Origin: Varroa destructor
Taxonomy: Eukaryota > Arthropoda > Arachnida > Mesostigmata > Varroidae
Assembly (NCBI RefSeq): GCF_002443255.2
Contig: NW_019211456.1
Span: 39,969,891 to 40,033,890 of the forward strand
Length of the DNA stretch: 64,000 nt
Reading direction: 5' to 3'
The position numbers and the translations under genes are program-made. Below the pieces are notes generated by a model. That model had not been told where the DNA came from. It was given only the letters and a program-made list of their open reading frames with translations, and did not search any database. Positions 1 to 10,683 of this stretch are shown one piece after another; positions within the stretch are counted from its first letter, which is position 1, and every line of letters begins with the position of its first letter.

Positions 1-22
1 ATTCACGTCTGAATCCTATCTA

Positions 23-66
23 TATTTCACACATTACTGGTAATATTACCAGTAATGTGTGAAATA
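23..66. repeat. Perfect 44-bp palindrome
   Basis: The left arm, TATTTCACACATTACTGGTA plus AT, is followed with no spacer by its exact reverse complement, so 22 bp pair with 22 bp without a mismatch. The symmetry continues imperfectly outwards (TATCTA on the left, TAGAGATCA on the right). The centre reads GGTAATATTACC. A single strand could fold into a 22-bp hairpin with almost no loop, or the duplex into a cruciform. Such symmetry is far beyond chance in 64 kb. It could be a remnant of an inverted-repeat element. The element class is unknown. Confidence 0.93.
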
Positions 67-254
67 GAGATCATATGGATCTGATCGAACTGAGGTTGTG
101 CTTGAGACGTGTCGATCACCATTTCTGATTAATGAATACTGGACACCGTCGTTCGATCGTCATGAATCAGCGTCATGGTCCGGTTGAAGAATAACGAGAA
201 CACCAATACGTGTAGTAAGTATAAGCCATACAATAAGAGAACTGACTGTTCGTG

Positions 255-509
255 TCATACGCTGCTAATGCACGAGGTCAATAAACGAAAATAACACTGC
301 TTCCCGAACGTAATCTTGAAGAGATAACGAACGGTAAAGATTAGCAGAGCCGTAACCGCTTTAATTTTATCCGAAATTCTAGTGGGCGCAGGTAGAACTG
401 TTGTATATATATATTCATGTTCATAAACATGAGGAACATTCAAAATATCTGCGCTAGCAAAAACGAATACGGAAATAGAGTTTATCCATTTGCTGACATA
501 AGCAGTCAT
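255..509 (-). CDS. Candidate ORF, 84 aa, two hydrophobic segments
   Basis: An ATG-started frame of 84 codons. I do not recognise the product. It has a hydrophobic stretch near residues 10-20 (ISVFVFASADIL) and a second near 50-62 (AVTALLIFTVRYLF), so it would be a small membrane protein if expressed. I see no clear splice site at either end, and the base at -3 of the start is C, a weak context. It lies 190 bp from the palindrome. The length is well within what chance produces, and nothing else marks it as coding. Confidence 0.12.
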   Translation of the reverse strand: MTAYVSKWINSISVFVFASADILNVPHVYEHEYIYTTVLPAPTRISDKIKAVTALLIFTVRYLFKITFGKQCYFRLLTSCISSV

Positions 510-751
510 TTGGCAGATTGCATCGGTCGTTTAGGTTAACCAAGAAGGGACGAAAACGGTGCAGTTTATTGCTTCGTCTCTAATGGACAGATCTCATTTA
601 AAGAGGTGTATAGGTGTGTATAGACTGATAGAACAATGGCACATCAATGCCCGTTATGAAGGGCCTGCGGTAGTGATCAGGCCTTGTTGGCTTCAATCGA
701 CGACTGCATTATTTTGCATCGTCACTGATGAATACAGGATAATTTTCGCAC

Positions 752-777
752 AAGGTCAAGTCAAAGTGCTTGACCTT
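752..777. promoter_or_regulatory. Inverted AGGTCA half-sites (stem AAGGTCAAG)
   Basis: AAGGTCAAG and CTTGACCTT form a perfect 9-bp inverted repeat around an 8-base centre. AGGTCA is the half-site bound by nuclear receptors, and AAGGTCA is the extended form used by monomeric receptors of the FTZ-F1/ERR type. The AGGTCA cores are 12 bases apart, which is not a standard dimer spacing. It could equally be a short RNA hairpin or chance. Confidence 0.15.
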
Positions 778-854
778 TGCTTTAGCACACTTTCTGTTTG
801 TGGCAAGCGGCATTTAATACCAGGTTGGAGTCTTTTCTGTGCCTATGTCCTCAA

Positions 855-868
855 CCCCCCCCCCCCCC
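855..868. repeat. C14 homopolymer
   Basis: Fourteen consecutive C on the + strand. It lies inside an open frame that has no ATG start. Length is probably polymorphic. Confidence 0.95.
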
Positions 869-3800
869 TTAAGCATATCGCTCAAGGCAGAAATACACAT
901 TTCGCGTACCTTTGTGAGTTAAGAGATTGAAGGTCGTAGGTAAAAGAGGTTCAGGCCTTGGACTGAACTACTGTGTGTCGAGGTAAAAAATTGTTGCATG
1001 GACATGGACGAATCCTAGAAAAGTTCCTAATCAAAAGATGACTTTTGGCTTATATCATTATGATTACAAGCTTGCCGCAGGATAATTCTGTAAAGTTCGT
1101 TGATGGGAAGCGTGTCGATATATGGAAAATATATGGACTAAGTGAGGTATCGCGAATCAGCTTTGACAGGGCCTACATAGACCGTCATATTATTAGGTGC
1201 TAATGATAGTAAGATGGATTCTGATGAAAACTAGATGTACTGGCAAAGTGTTGCGAAGGTGTGGTGTACATTACAAACCTCATCGAATGTAAAGCTGACT
1301 GACCTTTCTCTACCACTTTGTCTGGTGTAGATGCTTTACCCGGATACTTTAGTAGGATGCGAGGATCAGAGAGGACGCTCTCCAAAGGTCTTGTGTTCAT
1401 CGACGGGGCGTTCTATGTTTTGCTGAGATTTGGCCATATTCTCTTTGCAAAAAAATGGTCCTTCGTATTTCCGAAGCGCCAGTTGGGCGGTGTACGCGTT
1501 CGACGGCTATTTACGGGTCCGCTTTTTGGTCCTCTTCTCCCCAATGAGCATTTGATGCAAGGGACTTCCCACGCCAGCGGAGGGGCCTCCAGAGAGACAT
1601 CAACATCTTGACCTCAGGGACGAGGAAGGACTTCTATGATCAGTTCATGGGACGCCATTCATAGCCTGGCCTAAAAGAGGGTAACGTGACAAACAAATAA
1701 GGATTTTTTCTATGTCGATGACGGTAACTTTTTTCCGTTGTTAAAATCAACTGCCATAATGCAGGTGTAAGGGGTACGAACAGCTGTCGTTATACGTTAT
1801 ACAAATCATCATGTGGTGGATTGCTACGTATCTATGGTATAATCACTTCTTCTTTACAGTAACGCTAATCGAGCTAAGATGGCGCGCTCTTAGCGGGAAC
1901 ATATCGAATGTAATCTGAGAAACAATACAATTATTCCAATTTGAGGGTTTGATATTAAGTTCCATCGTTGACTATCATGGCCCCCTCAATCGTGGCACCC
2001 TCTCCACGAACGTCAGATGTTACGAGATCTACGCCACTTTAGTGCTTTTATAGCGAGCGGCAATGGAATTTTATTTACTCGCTGCGGATCTGTCCGTCCT
2101 CTTCAACGAAGCGAAGTGGAGGTGCTTTTCTGTAGCCTCGACTTAGCGAGAGGGCAACTTGCGCAGGAACAACAAGCACTGGGCAGGAATGAAGAGACGT
2201 GTTGCAGGACGCTGTACAATGTTCAGGAAAGTAACATTACGCGGGGCAACCTGAGTGGCATTCCTTTGGCTAACACAACAAGAATTGACTGCTAAGAAAA
2301 CGCCGTATACCAAATCTACTCACCTAAACGTTGCAGCTGTGACTTCGCTAATAATATATAGGTGTATGCACTTCAATGCTGGAAGCACGCTTTCAAGAAC
2401 TTTTTTGAATATATGTACCTGTAGACATGTGATAATGTCGCCGAGATACTTCATTTAGCATCTGGTTTTCTGTTTTATAATAACATTTACGACAGGAGCT
2501 ATTGAATCCAGAAACCGTATACACTAGGTGGGATTTATATGAGTGCAGGACAGAATTTGAATATGGAAAACCATGTTACCCAGTCTTAAACAGTTTTGTT
2601 TTAACAACGCTTGTTAGTTAGCTACATGAATCACTGTTATAATTTCTTTAATATAATAACTAATAATAAATAAAGAATAACATAATTTCTATATGAAGGC
2701 AAAATACCTAATTACGTATTTCTATGAGTATTAATAGCAGACCTTGCTGGGAGCGATGAAATTATAACTTACCGTTTTCTTTGTGTATCTTGTTTGATAA
2801 TGTTCTGATAATGAGCGAAATTCTAAGTGAATAGTGCCCACTGAATCTATCATATGGAACATTTCTTATTTTCTTTTTACTTTTCACCAGCTTTTCAAGT
2901 GTTTTCCTTAGTCGAGCATTTTAAATCTTTGCGAACGTATAAAAAGAGACAGCTGAGAAAACTAGAAACATATTTATGTACGTTGTGTGTGTTAAAGGCA
3001 AACAGCTGAATCGAGAAAGAAGGTACGTGCTGAGGTGTTTCAGCAACGGCAGCCGGGGCTCAACCACCGTTGATTGTGACCACGGCACTAGCCTACAGAA
3101 AGTAGTTTTTATTCCTATTATTCCGCTCGGGGGCGCTGAAATAATGGAGACGTGGTCGCAGTTAGCCACTGGGCTCGTTGTCCCAGTGGGTCCGTCTTTC
3201 GTTTGTTCGTTACCCCAACTGAAAAGTCTGTCTAACTTTTTCTACCACGCCGCAGTGAAGTGAAGCAGCATTGAGAACAGCTCGGACTTTTGCGCTGGTT
3301 GAAGAAAAGCAAAAGATAGAGCGGCCACCAGCCATCGTTCGGAGAACCAAGCGCTTGTCAACTTCGACGCGCACCTTGAAGTGCTTTCTCGCAAAGAAAA
3401 AAAACAGAGGGCGAGAGATACCTACCGAAGGAAAGACTGAACGTTGAACGAATCCCCTTGTTTCGTAGGTGCATAGAGTTCCTGCTCGGTTAAACGAGAA
3501 GTAGAGACCTTCGTCGCTTAATCGCCACTGAGCCGCTTCACTCCTTTGAGGCTTGAACTCGTTACTCTGGACGGTCAAGCGTACAGAACGAGAGTCCAAG
3601 TCCAAGAATGTACCACCCGGAGCCACCCTTGGAAGGCAATACAAGAGCTATGGAACAATACGGGATACGGGCGAACTTTATTGACAACTGCTTATGACTT
3701 GGAGAAATATGTCGTATCGCTTGAGATCTATAAGATTCAGGCCGACGTATACGGGCACGCAGCACTGGTATCAGGGTCAGAAAATAGCCTGAAGGAAGCC

Positions 3801-4987
3801 GTGTCTGTACATGCATTATGATGCAGTAGGTCCGTATTTAGCCAATATCCTTAGTACGTAAAGTTTAAATTATAACTGGCACTGATGAAATTTTCTCATA
3901 TTCGCCTTATAAATATCAATAAAAACAAAAAAGCCAACGCTTCAGAAATGCTCCGACATTGCCATCCAGCGTAGATTATAGTTATAGGGTAATAAGAAGC
4001 ATATTTTGCGGTTAGCACTTGAGTTAGTAAGAAGCTTATTTACACTTCTGACTGATAGTTTATATCAACAAATTTTACGTACTTCTAAATTCACGATTTG
4101 AATTATAAATAGAAACGTATCAATGCTCTTAGCTATGGATGGATTTAAGCTACACAGGCTTCGTTTCCATCATCTCCGTATTTATCGAACGAATAAGGTG
4201 TTGAGCGGTTTTGGTCCCCCCGAAAAAATCTAGATAATTGAATGCGCTTAATTTGCCTTGGAAGAAAAATTTAAAGGATATTTCAAAAACACCGCGCTTA
4301 GCGAGCGGCAGCTTTGGCTAGACCCATTTGATGGACAACTTGAAAAAGAAGGTTATACTCCAGTATGATGTATTTTTTTAAAAGATCTTTAATTTTTTCC
4401 TGTCATAAACATTTTAGATAACCTAATACATATGTATATATAAACAAACGTCTTTACGAAACAAGATCATCATAAAACTCATTGCTCATTAATTATAAGG
4501 TCATGTAAGCTTAATTATCCGTTTCATCCCTTTTTATGAAGCTACTTATTCGATTTGCATATCAGTCGGTGAAAGCAGTACTTGTTTATGGGGGCTCAAA
4601 TAGAACAGCTTATATAGGTATCTTCGAAGCTATAGTTGCTAAGCGGTCGAAATGTATCCTTGGAGCGTAATGGCCAAATCCAATAGGGGCGGGACGAAAG
4701 AGTACTCCAATTGAACTCTAGAATGGACAGCGGTCAATAGGCAGCTCACAGGCGGGGCTGGACGGCGAGAAATGTAGCGCCCTATCAGGCCTACGAAAGT
4801 GATACTGAGCGTTAGAAGCGAAGAAAATTGTGGGAGTGGCTAGCGTAACGGCAGCTCTACACACTCTTTCGACTCGCTGACCAACGCGACGGAGTGGTAC
4901 CGATCGATAACATTGGCCAGGGCACTATAACGCATTGCGGCCACACGATCCGATTTATTTAGTTTTTATTTATGTAGAATACAAAGA

Positions 4988-5027
4988 TCGTACTATGATC
5001 CTATATACTCGTACTATGACCTATATA
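4988..5027. repeat. Imperfect tandem duplication, period 21
   Basis: Two copies of TCGTACTATGATCCTATATA follow each other, the second lacking one T. A third, partial copy (GGTATACTA) follows at about 5031. It looks like a local slippage or duplication event in AT-rich DNA. Confidence 0.8.
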
Positions 5028-5135
5028 ATCGGTATACTAAGTCTTTTGCTTTTATATCTGCACTATATGTCTTTTGAAGATTAGCATATAGCAATCACTT
5101 GATTGGTCTTGCTATTTGTTGATTCCTTAAGGGAC

Positions 5136-5138
<3 letters not shown>

Positions 5139-5169
<31 letters not shown>
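5139..5169. repeat. (AT)n microsatellite, 31 bp
   Basis: An uninterrupted AT run of 31 bases, followed by a T7 tract. Likely variable in length between individuals. Confidence 0.95.
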
Positions 5170-5170
<1 letters not shown>

Positions 5171-7404
5171 TTTTTTTACATGTCCGTGTGTTTGTTCATG
5201 CCTAATAATGTATGACCCAGAGGCTCATTAAATGGAAACAGTCCAAGCGACCAGTGAACATACAGCTGTGGCCGTCAGTGCAGGTAGTTGCCGTGAAAGT
5301 TGACGTTGTGCTCTATTATGTTTATCTACCAGCTCGCTTTGGTCAGACACCCTTCGCTCACACCGTGCCCCTTGCACGAATCTCTTAAAGAAGGACGCGG
5401 CAAAGCATCATGTCTCACTTATCGTTCTACTATCTTTCTGATGCGGCCGCCGCCCTGAGCGCTCTTGTTTTCTTTCCTTCACAGCACCCTGCATTCATCT
5501 ATTCTATATATCTATCTAAACCCCTATTTGCTTGCGTTGTGTATGAGACACGACTAGCCACCGCTCGTCAGCACTCTTGTTTGCCGCCACCATTCCCTAT
5601 TTTGTCATTGCGTGTCATTCCAGCTCGCGTGGTGTTCGCTTTCTCCACTACGAAAGGACACTGTCCAGCCACGGTTGGTATCTATCTACCTGACTGGCTA
5701 ACTGGCCCTAGCGCGCCGGCTCATTGCTTGGACCTACATATTATTCACGAGCGAAACTGAGACGAGAACGGGGAGTGGCGGATCTTCTGCGACCGCCGTC
5801 GTTGCTGGCCGCCTCGTGTTAGTGATAGTGCTGGTGACGGTCTTAGAAACCCCCCAGAGGGACCATCGTAGAAACAAGTATTTTAGTTGGGGGTAGGGCA
5901 GCGCGTACCTGACCTAAAGCTCTCTGCTCTTCGTTGTCTGGCGAAACAAAGCGTTTTAGTTGCTGCCTGTCTGCCTGCGGCCAGTAGCAGCAACAGCAGT
6001 CACAGGACCACGCTTCGGAGTAGCTGGGATCTTAATCTCGTCGCTTCTATTTGCATTGCTCTACTCTGGTGTCCTCATCGTCGACGTGGTCATTGCGGTC
6101 GTGGTTGTTCTGTGCTCATGTCTCCCCCGCGACTTACGGCGAAATGTACGGCTAGACATGTGGCTTCGTAGCTTGTGCTGTACCGCTGGCGCCACCGTGC
6201 GAAAGTTGAACCTAAGGCCCCATTGGGGTCTCTAAAGTACAGCAGCATAGGTACAAAGGTTTAAGGCAATGGGAGAACTTTGATTATGTATATTTTCAGC
6301 ATAGTCCGTTTCATCTATAATACGTACATGGGTGCTCATGGTGAAATGCCGCACAAGCTATGATCATAGTCAGGTTTAGAGTAGTATGATGTTATTCATA
6401 AAATAAAATAGATTTTAATAGACATTTTTGGTAGACCTTCACTTTAAATTTTGCCCGTGCTTGTATTTTGAAAGGTTAGTATTTATCATAGCTACGCTGT
6501 GGTACGCTGAACATGACGAAACCTGAGGATAAAAACGACGTACATTAGCTCACCATTGAACCAATGGACAGATGATAGCGTGGCCACAACGAGTGAGCTG
6601 CCATTGTCGATCTTGTAGAGTAGCCGCGGAAATCAGCAGCGGAAAATGATGACCAGATGTGTAGGAGGTGCTTAGAAAGTGGCTAGAGGTTGGGGACTCT
6701 GGGGTTGAGGCTTCATTACCCGGTCATGAGCCCGAGGCCCCGAAGACCCGCGATCAGTGGTGAGTTGTGATGAAGGGAAAGGGCAGCTGAAACACGTTGA
6801 GGACAAGAAGGACACATTGAGCGCACGCGACGCCAGCACAGGCGGCGAAAGTGAACTCAGAGAGTCGTGCCAAGCTCTACTCGTTGTTTATAAGTGTGCC
6901 ACCGTTTCATAGGAATTAAACCGAAAATGCGCTGATAAAATCAACATGTTACAGCGCTGGGACATGTTAATGTTGTAGTAACTTTTTGTATGTGAACATT
7001 ATGATGTTTATCACGACGGGCGTTTGATTCGTTCTCGACGTTAGTGTTATGGACGACCAACGGGGAAGGCGGATAAAAGTGTTACTTCTCAACATTTTGA
7101 AAGCGAATGTAATATTCAACAAACGAACCCAACTCTCTGCGAGTGTGTACTACTTCGTAGGGGATCACCCACCAGAACCTTGACCTTTTCATCTGTTCAT
7201 TATTGCATTTCAATGAACAAAGAAACAGGCCATTCAACAAAGTTTAGGTGCTTGGTTGACAAGCGACTGTGGTGGTCAAAAGTCGATTTTTTTTAAATAG
7301 TGCTTTGTGCGGTACTACACACTATATATTAGATTATACTTTTTCCTATAACAGCTCAAGGAAGGAAGTTTCTGCCATCACAAATTCCTCTCACACCAAA
7401 TCAG
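5170..7404. other. No supported gene
   Basis: A GC-richer block at about 5300-6240 has overlapping open frames up to 116 codons in more than one frame, which is typical of low stop density instead of coding. The rest is ordinary mixed sequence. I found no paired splice sites and no repeat longer than 15 bp. Confidence 0.5.
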
Positions 7405-7511
7405 TGAGTAGCTCGCCGAGGAAACCGAAATATGTTATGATCACACTGTTACTAATCGCCTACCTGTGGGCGTCGGAGGAGATATTCTACATATTGAAAC
7501 AAATCGATGCG
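7405..7511 (+). CDS. Candidate first coding exon, signal-peptide-like
   Basis: The exon is bounded by an acceptor (TCTCACACCAAATCAG) and a strong donor (GATGCG, then GTGAGT). An ATG at 7437 opens 25 codons that run to the donor in phase 0: MITLLLIAYLWASEE, then IFYILKQIDA. The first eleven residues are strongly hydrophobic and are followed by acidic residues, as in a short signal peptide or a type II membrane anchor. The frame is also open upstream to 7269 without an ATG. I do not recognise the protein. The exon at 7938 would join in phase. Chance is a real alternative, since GTRAG donors are common. Confidence 0.28.
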
Positions 7512-7937
7512 GTGAGTCTTGTAACAATCATTTGAGTAGTGACGGCGTAGTTCACTTACTACAGCCCTTTAAAAGGGAACCAGTCTGATACTTATGGAAC
7601 TTAATGACGCACTGTCATATAAAGAGCTGTGACTTTCTAGTCAACGACGAAAAAATTGAGAACGATACTATGTCCAGCGCTGGAAAAACATGGGGAGACT
7701 GGTAGGCGGAAGGAATCATGTTAGGATCTTGGCACATATTGTGTACTTTGACGGTATCATTGACAGCTACATGATAGCCTACGCATGCCATGGATGACAC
7801 AGGGTTTCGGGTATTGCAACGAGCTGTCCTCGACTGAACCGTTGCCTGAACAGACCGGCCACTTCGACGATCGTGGTAGGGATTCTGTAATGGCGCTATG
7901 GCATGACGATATCAAGCCACTTCCTTTTACTTTACAG

Positions 7938-8106
7938 AGGTGGAGACTGGCCAGTCTTTCTCAGCGTCTCAGCCGGACCGCCGTCGTGCGTGGCCGGAAT
8001 AGACCATTCTGCCACTCAAAGGCCAGCATTCGCAGCAAGATTGAGAAGCAAAGAAGACCAGCTGTCCACGACTTTCTCTCACATTCCCTGCGTGTCTTTG
8101 ACGGAG
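7938..8106 (+). CDS. Candidate internal exon, 169 bp
   Basis: A good acceptor (TTCCTTTTACTTTACAG) precedes 7938, and the segment ends at GACGGAG before GTAAAA. Two frames stay open throughout. The phase-0 frame continues directly from the exon ending at 7511 and encodes a basic peptide starting RWRLASLSQRLSRTAVVRGR. The other reads GGDWPVFLSVSAGPPSC and ends in phase 0. I recognise neither. An open 169-bp segment with both signals is suggestive, but two open frames show that stop density here is low. Confidence 0.25.
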
Positions 8107-8196
8107 GTAAAAGCAGCACTAGCTAAGACCATAATCGATTGGTTGGACAAACTATAGAAAGCCCAGATACAAGGGGGTTTTGAGTGAAGCGAAGTC

Positions 8197-8371
8197 TCAC
8201 CATCTGGGGCGCCTATGAATATCGGTGCTCAGACTCTTCACTTTCGCCACTGGACCTGCGACACGACATCGCGGCCGATGACCAGGTTCGACGCCATAGT
8301 AGTTGTGATGGTGGTTCACAGGATAGAATGCACGACAATAGGACGAAGGCTTAATCTCATAACAATTTCTA
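8197..8371 (-). CDS. Candidate exon 2 of minus-strand secreted protein
   Basis: This is the proposed last exon of the model that starts at 9238. The acceptor reads TCGTGTTTAG, downstream (in transcript sense) of a T9 tract. One base completes a split Arg codon from exon 1, and 57 codons follow to a TGA at 8199-8197. The peptide starts RNCYEIKPSSYCRAFYPVN and has three Cys (residues 105, 114 and 137 of the model), a HHH run and a basic tail. Two earlier AG sites closer to the T-rich tract would put the reading out of frame, which weakens the model. The implied intron is 562 bp. No known family recognised. Confidence 0.3.
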
Positions 8372-8933
8372 CTAAACACGACCTGAGCGAATAATACTGA
8401 GATCCATAGAAAAAAAAATATGGTGGGAAGATTTAAAAGTAGATCAAGCTAACTAGGAGGACAGAAAAAAGTTTGGGAAAATAATACAGCTTCATTCAAA
8501 AAGTAATTTCTCTGATTGAGGTATAGCAGTTATTATCTGCGTGGTAAAATGGGTACGTGGGTAATTCGTTTGAATGTCAAGATTCGACAGTATGCAAAAA
8601 CTGCTTGAAGCATTGAAGACCTATATGCGAAACGCGCAGTTAACTGGCTTTGTCCAATTCACTGTCACTGAAGTATATATGTTTTATGCCGTACATCATT
8701 TAAGGTTGCATATATCGATAGTTCTCTGTAGTTCGATTATTAAAAATGAATCTTATGCAGGTAGCATCTACATAAGCGAAATGTATTTTATCTACATAGA
8801 TGTATGATGCTCTAGGGTACTTAGCCTATTGATGTTGGCCATTTTGCCTCGAATACTGACTGATCGAGCGAATGAGATGGCTTTATCAACTGTTTTGCTA
8901 CTCCCTATTTGGGTGTGGACCTAGTCAACTTAC

Positions 8934-9238
8934 CGAGTGGCGCCTATCCCTAGCCAAATCCTTTCCCTACAAAGACGTTTTGAAGAAACATCGAGCCCAG
9001 CCCAAGTCGGTGCGGTCACCGATGATGATGATGTCCGCCATTGGCTTTTACTCTTACTAATGGTGTGTACACGTAGCGATTCCTGTTTTCTGCGGCCATG
9101 TAACCAATCGGCGGTGGTCGGAGACAACTTTTCGTATTCAGCTCCTCCCAGTTGAGCGTCATTAGCCAATGAAGGCTGACTTACAAGAGCCAGAAAAGAA
9201 AGAAAAAACCAGAAGCTCCAAGGAAAGTATTTGATCAT
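8934..9238 (-). CDS. Candidate exon 1 of a secreted protein with processing sites
   Basis: The ATG at 9238-9236 opens 101 codons ending at a consensus donor (ACTCG, then GTAAGT). Residues 1-25 form a textbook signal peptide: MIKYFPWSFWFFLSFLALVS, with a likely cut after QPSLA. The mature part starts NDAQLGGAEYEKLSPTTADW and reaches LHGRRK at residues 46-51. A Gly before a basic cluster is the usual layout for an amidated neuropeptide. A second dibasic site (KR) is at 87-88. Upstream, ACAATTTATTTTTAG at 9257 is a good acceptor, so the start may follow a 5' UTR intron. The -3 base is T, a weak start context. No family recognised. Confidence 0.38.
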
Positions 9239-9741
9239 ACATAATACGACGAAGCCACTAAAAATAAATTGTCTCGAATGCTGAAAGTACCTGTAACATG
9301 CAGAAATAGAAGAAGCTATGCGTAGCATAACACAGACGTAACAGACAGAGATCCAAGTCAAGGGCAAATCAACAAGGCACGCCCTTCATATTTCTTGTTT
9401 GTATTTATACCGTAATGTGTTTTTGATACGATATCTAATGTCAACATTGTCATAGCGGTACACTTTCAGAGCTAAAGATTGCGTTGCTTCACCAGAACTA
9501 ATTTACGGTGTTACGTAGGTAGCGTACCCTATGTTGGTCCGCGGCAACCTTCATCGGCCATCTCACATATGTGCTACCCTGGTTTTCCAGCCTGCGTTTG
9601 ATCAAGAGTCAATTTTGGGAATATTATATGTAGCTAATTATATAAACTCGAAGAACTAGGCTTCCTGCTTCGCTATGCAGTCCGCCTGGCCGATAGTTGG
9701 GACTGTGTCTAGAGTATACGAACGGGCACTCAATGAAATGC

Positions 9742-10059
9742 TCAGTCAGCTCTTGTATCATTTCTCATCACTAATTCGATCAGATATAAGGATATTCTGT
9801 GAATTTTGTAAAACATCATTACTCTAATAATTTGGATCGTAAATAGAGAGAAACATTCTGGTTGCTCTCTAGCAGACCAAATCGATCTGATACAAATCAG
9901 CAACTGCGTCCAGGTCACGCCAAAAAAAAGATGAAACAATACTAGTTTGGCCTTCAGACGCGGATAAACCTGTCCCCTGCCCTCAATTCCCAACTTCACT
10001 ACGATCGTTGTTACATGGTATGTACATCTTTTCGATTTTTGTTTCCTTATAGCAATCAT
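9742..10059 (-). CDS. Candidate ORF, 105 aa, hydrophobic middle
   Basis: An ATG-started frame (A at -3) of 105 codons. The N-terminus is basic (MIAIRKQKSKRC), followed by a hydrophobic segment near residues 40-58 (LVLFHLFFGVTWTQLLICI) and another near 72-80. Its start overlaps by four bases the stop of a second minus-strand frame at 10280-10056. The pair could be one frame broken by a shift, or chance. Product not recognised. Confidence 0.14.
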   Translation of the reverse strand: MIAIRKQKSKRCTYHVTTIVVKLGIEGRGQVYPRLKAKLVLFHLFFGVTWTQLLICIRSIWSAREQPECFSLFTIQIIRVMMFYKIHRISLYLIELVMRNDTRAD

Positions 10060-10476
10060 ATTACAGACAATGTCGTATGATCAAGTCGACTCCAAGAGCG
10101 ACGTGCGCGTGGTTCTTGCATGTGCACTTCAAAATTTAGCCGCGTATTTGAATGAACATCTTCCATTCTCATTTTGATGAGATCTCTTCTCGAGGTGCTG
10201 CTTATATTCGTTTTGCAAGTATGAACAGTGTCAGCGGCAGATTGGGTCGTTAGGCCCTTCTGTTTGCTCAGCCATTCCACTTTTTTTCCTTTTTGTACCC
10301 TTTTATTCTAGTTCTACTCTCATAGCGTTTGCTCTCTCCTTCTGCACCCCTGCCCCCCGCGCCCTGCCTCTCTCGCAATCTATCTTCCGTTGGCTTTTTG
10401 GAATTTCATTGAGTGCCATTTCATTTGTTAAACGTTAGCGGCAGACGGCAATAGACGATTCCCGGTTCGCCTGTAT

Positions 10477-10683
10477 ATGCTGGTCCACGCTTTGCTGCTA
10501 TACGCATACTCGTTACTCTTATCAGCGTTGTTTTCGTTGAGAAACAGACTGAAAGTCGGGGTCAGTAAGAGAGCGGTGGAACAGTTAAGAGGCAAAATGG
10601 CCGGATGGAACAAGCGCGAGGCCCGACGGCTGCTGAGAAGACAGCAGCAACGGAACAAGAAGCAACGAAAGACGTACATGTGA
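10477..10683 (+). CDS. Candidate 68-aa membrane microprotein with basic tail
   Basis: A complete ATG-to-TGA frame. Residues 1-20 (MLVHALLLYAYSLLLSALFS) are strongly hydrophobic and would act as a signal anchor. Residues 21-68 are very basic, ending RRQQQRNKKQRKTYM. A hydrophobic N-terminus with an Arg/Lys/Gln tail is an unusual composition for a chance frame, but I know no matching family. A donor-like GTAAGA lies inside at 10566, so this could instead be a signal-peptide exon ending in phase 1. It sits just after a pyrimidine-rich tract at 10281-10430. Confidence 0.25.
   Translation: MLVHALLLYAYSLLLSALFSLRNRLKVGVSKRAVEQLRGKMAGWNKREARRLLRRQQQRNKKQRKTYM

Larger units (their letters stand above)
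510..4987. other. No supported gene; mixed non-coding DNA
   Basis: This stretch holds several open frames below 145 codons, most lacking an ATG, with no convincing splice pairs. It contains a C14 run at 855-868 and an inverted AGGTCA pair at 752-777. From about 2450 to 2920 and 3840 to 4560 it is AT-rich with many stops in all frames. I see no mobile-element signature. Confidence 0.6.

Noticed and set aside
23..66. TAATATTAC as a working origin of a circular ssDNA virus
   Set aside because: The nonanucleotide lies in the stem centre, not in an open loop, and I found no Rep-like coding sequence. Kept only as a note on the palindrome.
1711..1722. TAT-GTC-GAT-GAC, which reads Tyr-Val-Asp-Asp, the reverse-transcriptase catalytic motif
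   Set aside because: The frame is closed by a TGA 8 codons upstream and no other retroelement motif (RNase H, integrase, protease, long terminal repeat) is nearby. A four-residue match is expected by chance.
3210..3644. 144-codon minus-strand open frame
   Set aside because: It opens at a TTG, has no ATG near its start and no splice signals. The length is within the chance range.
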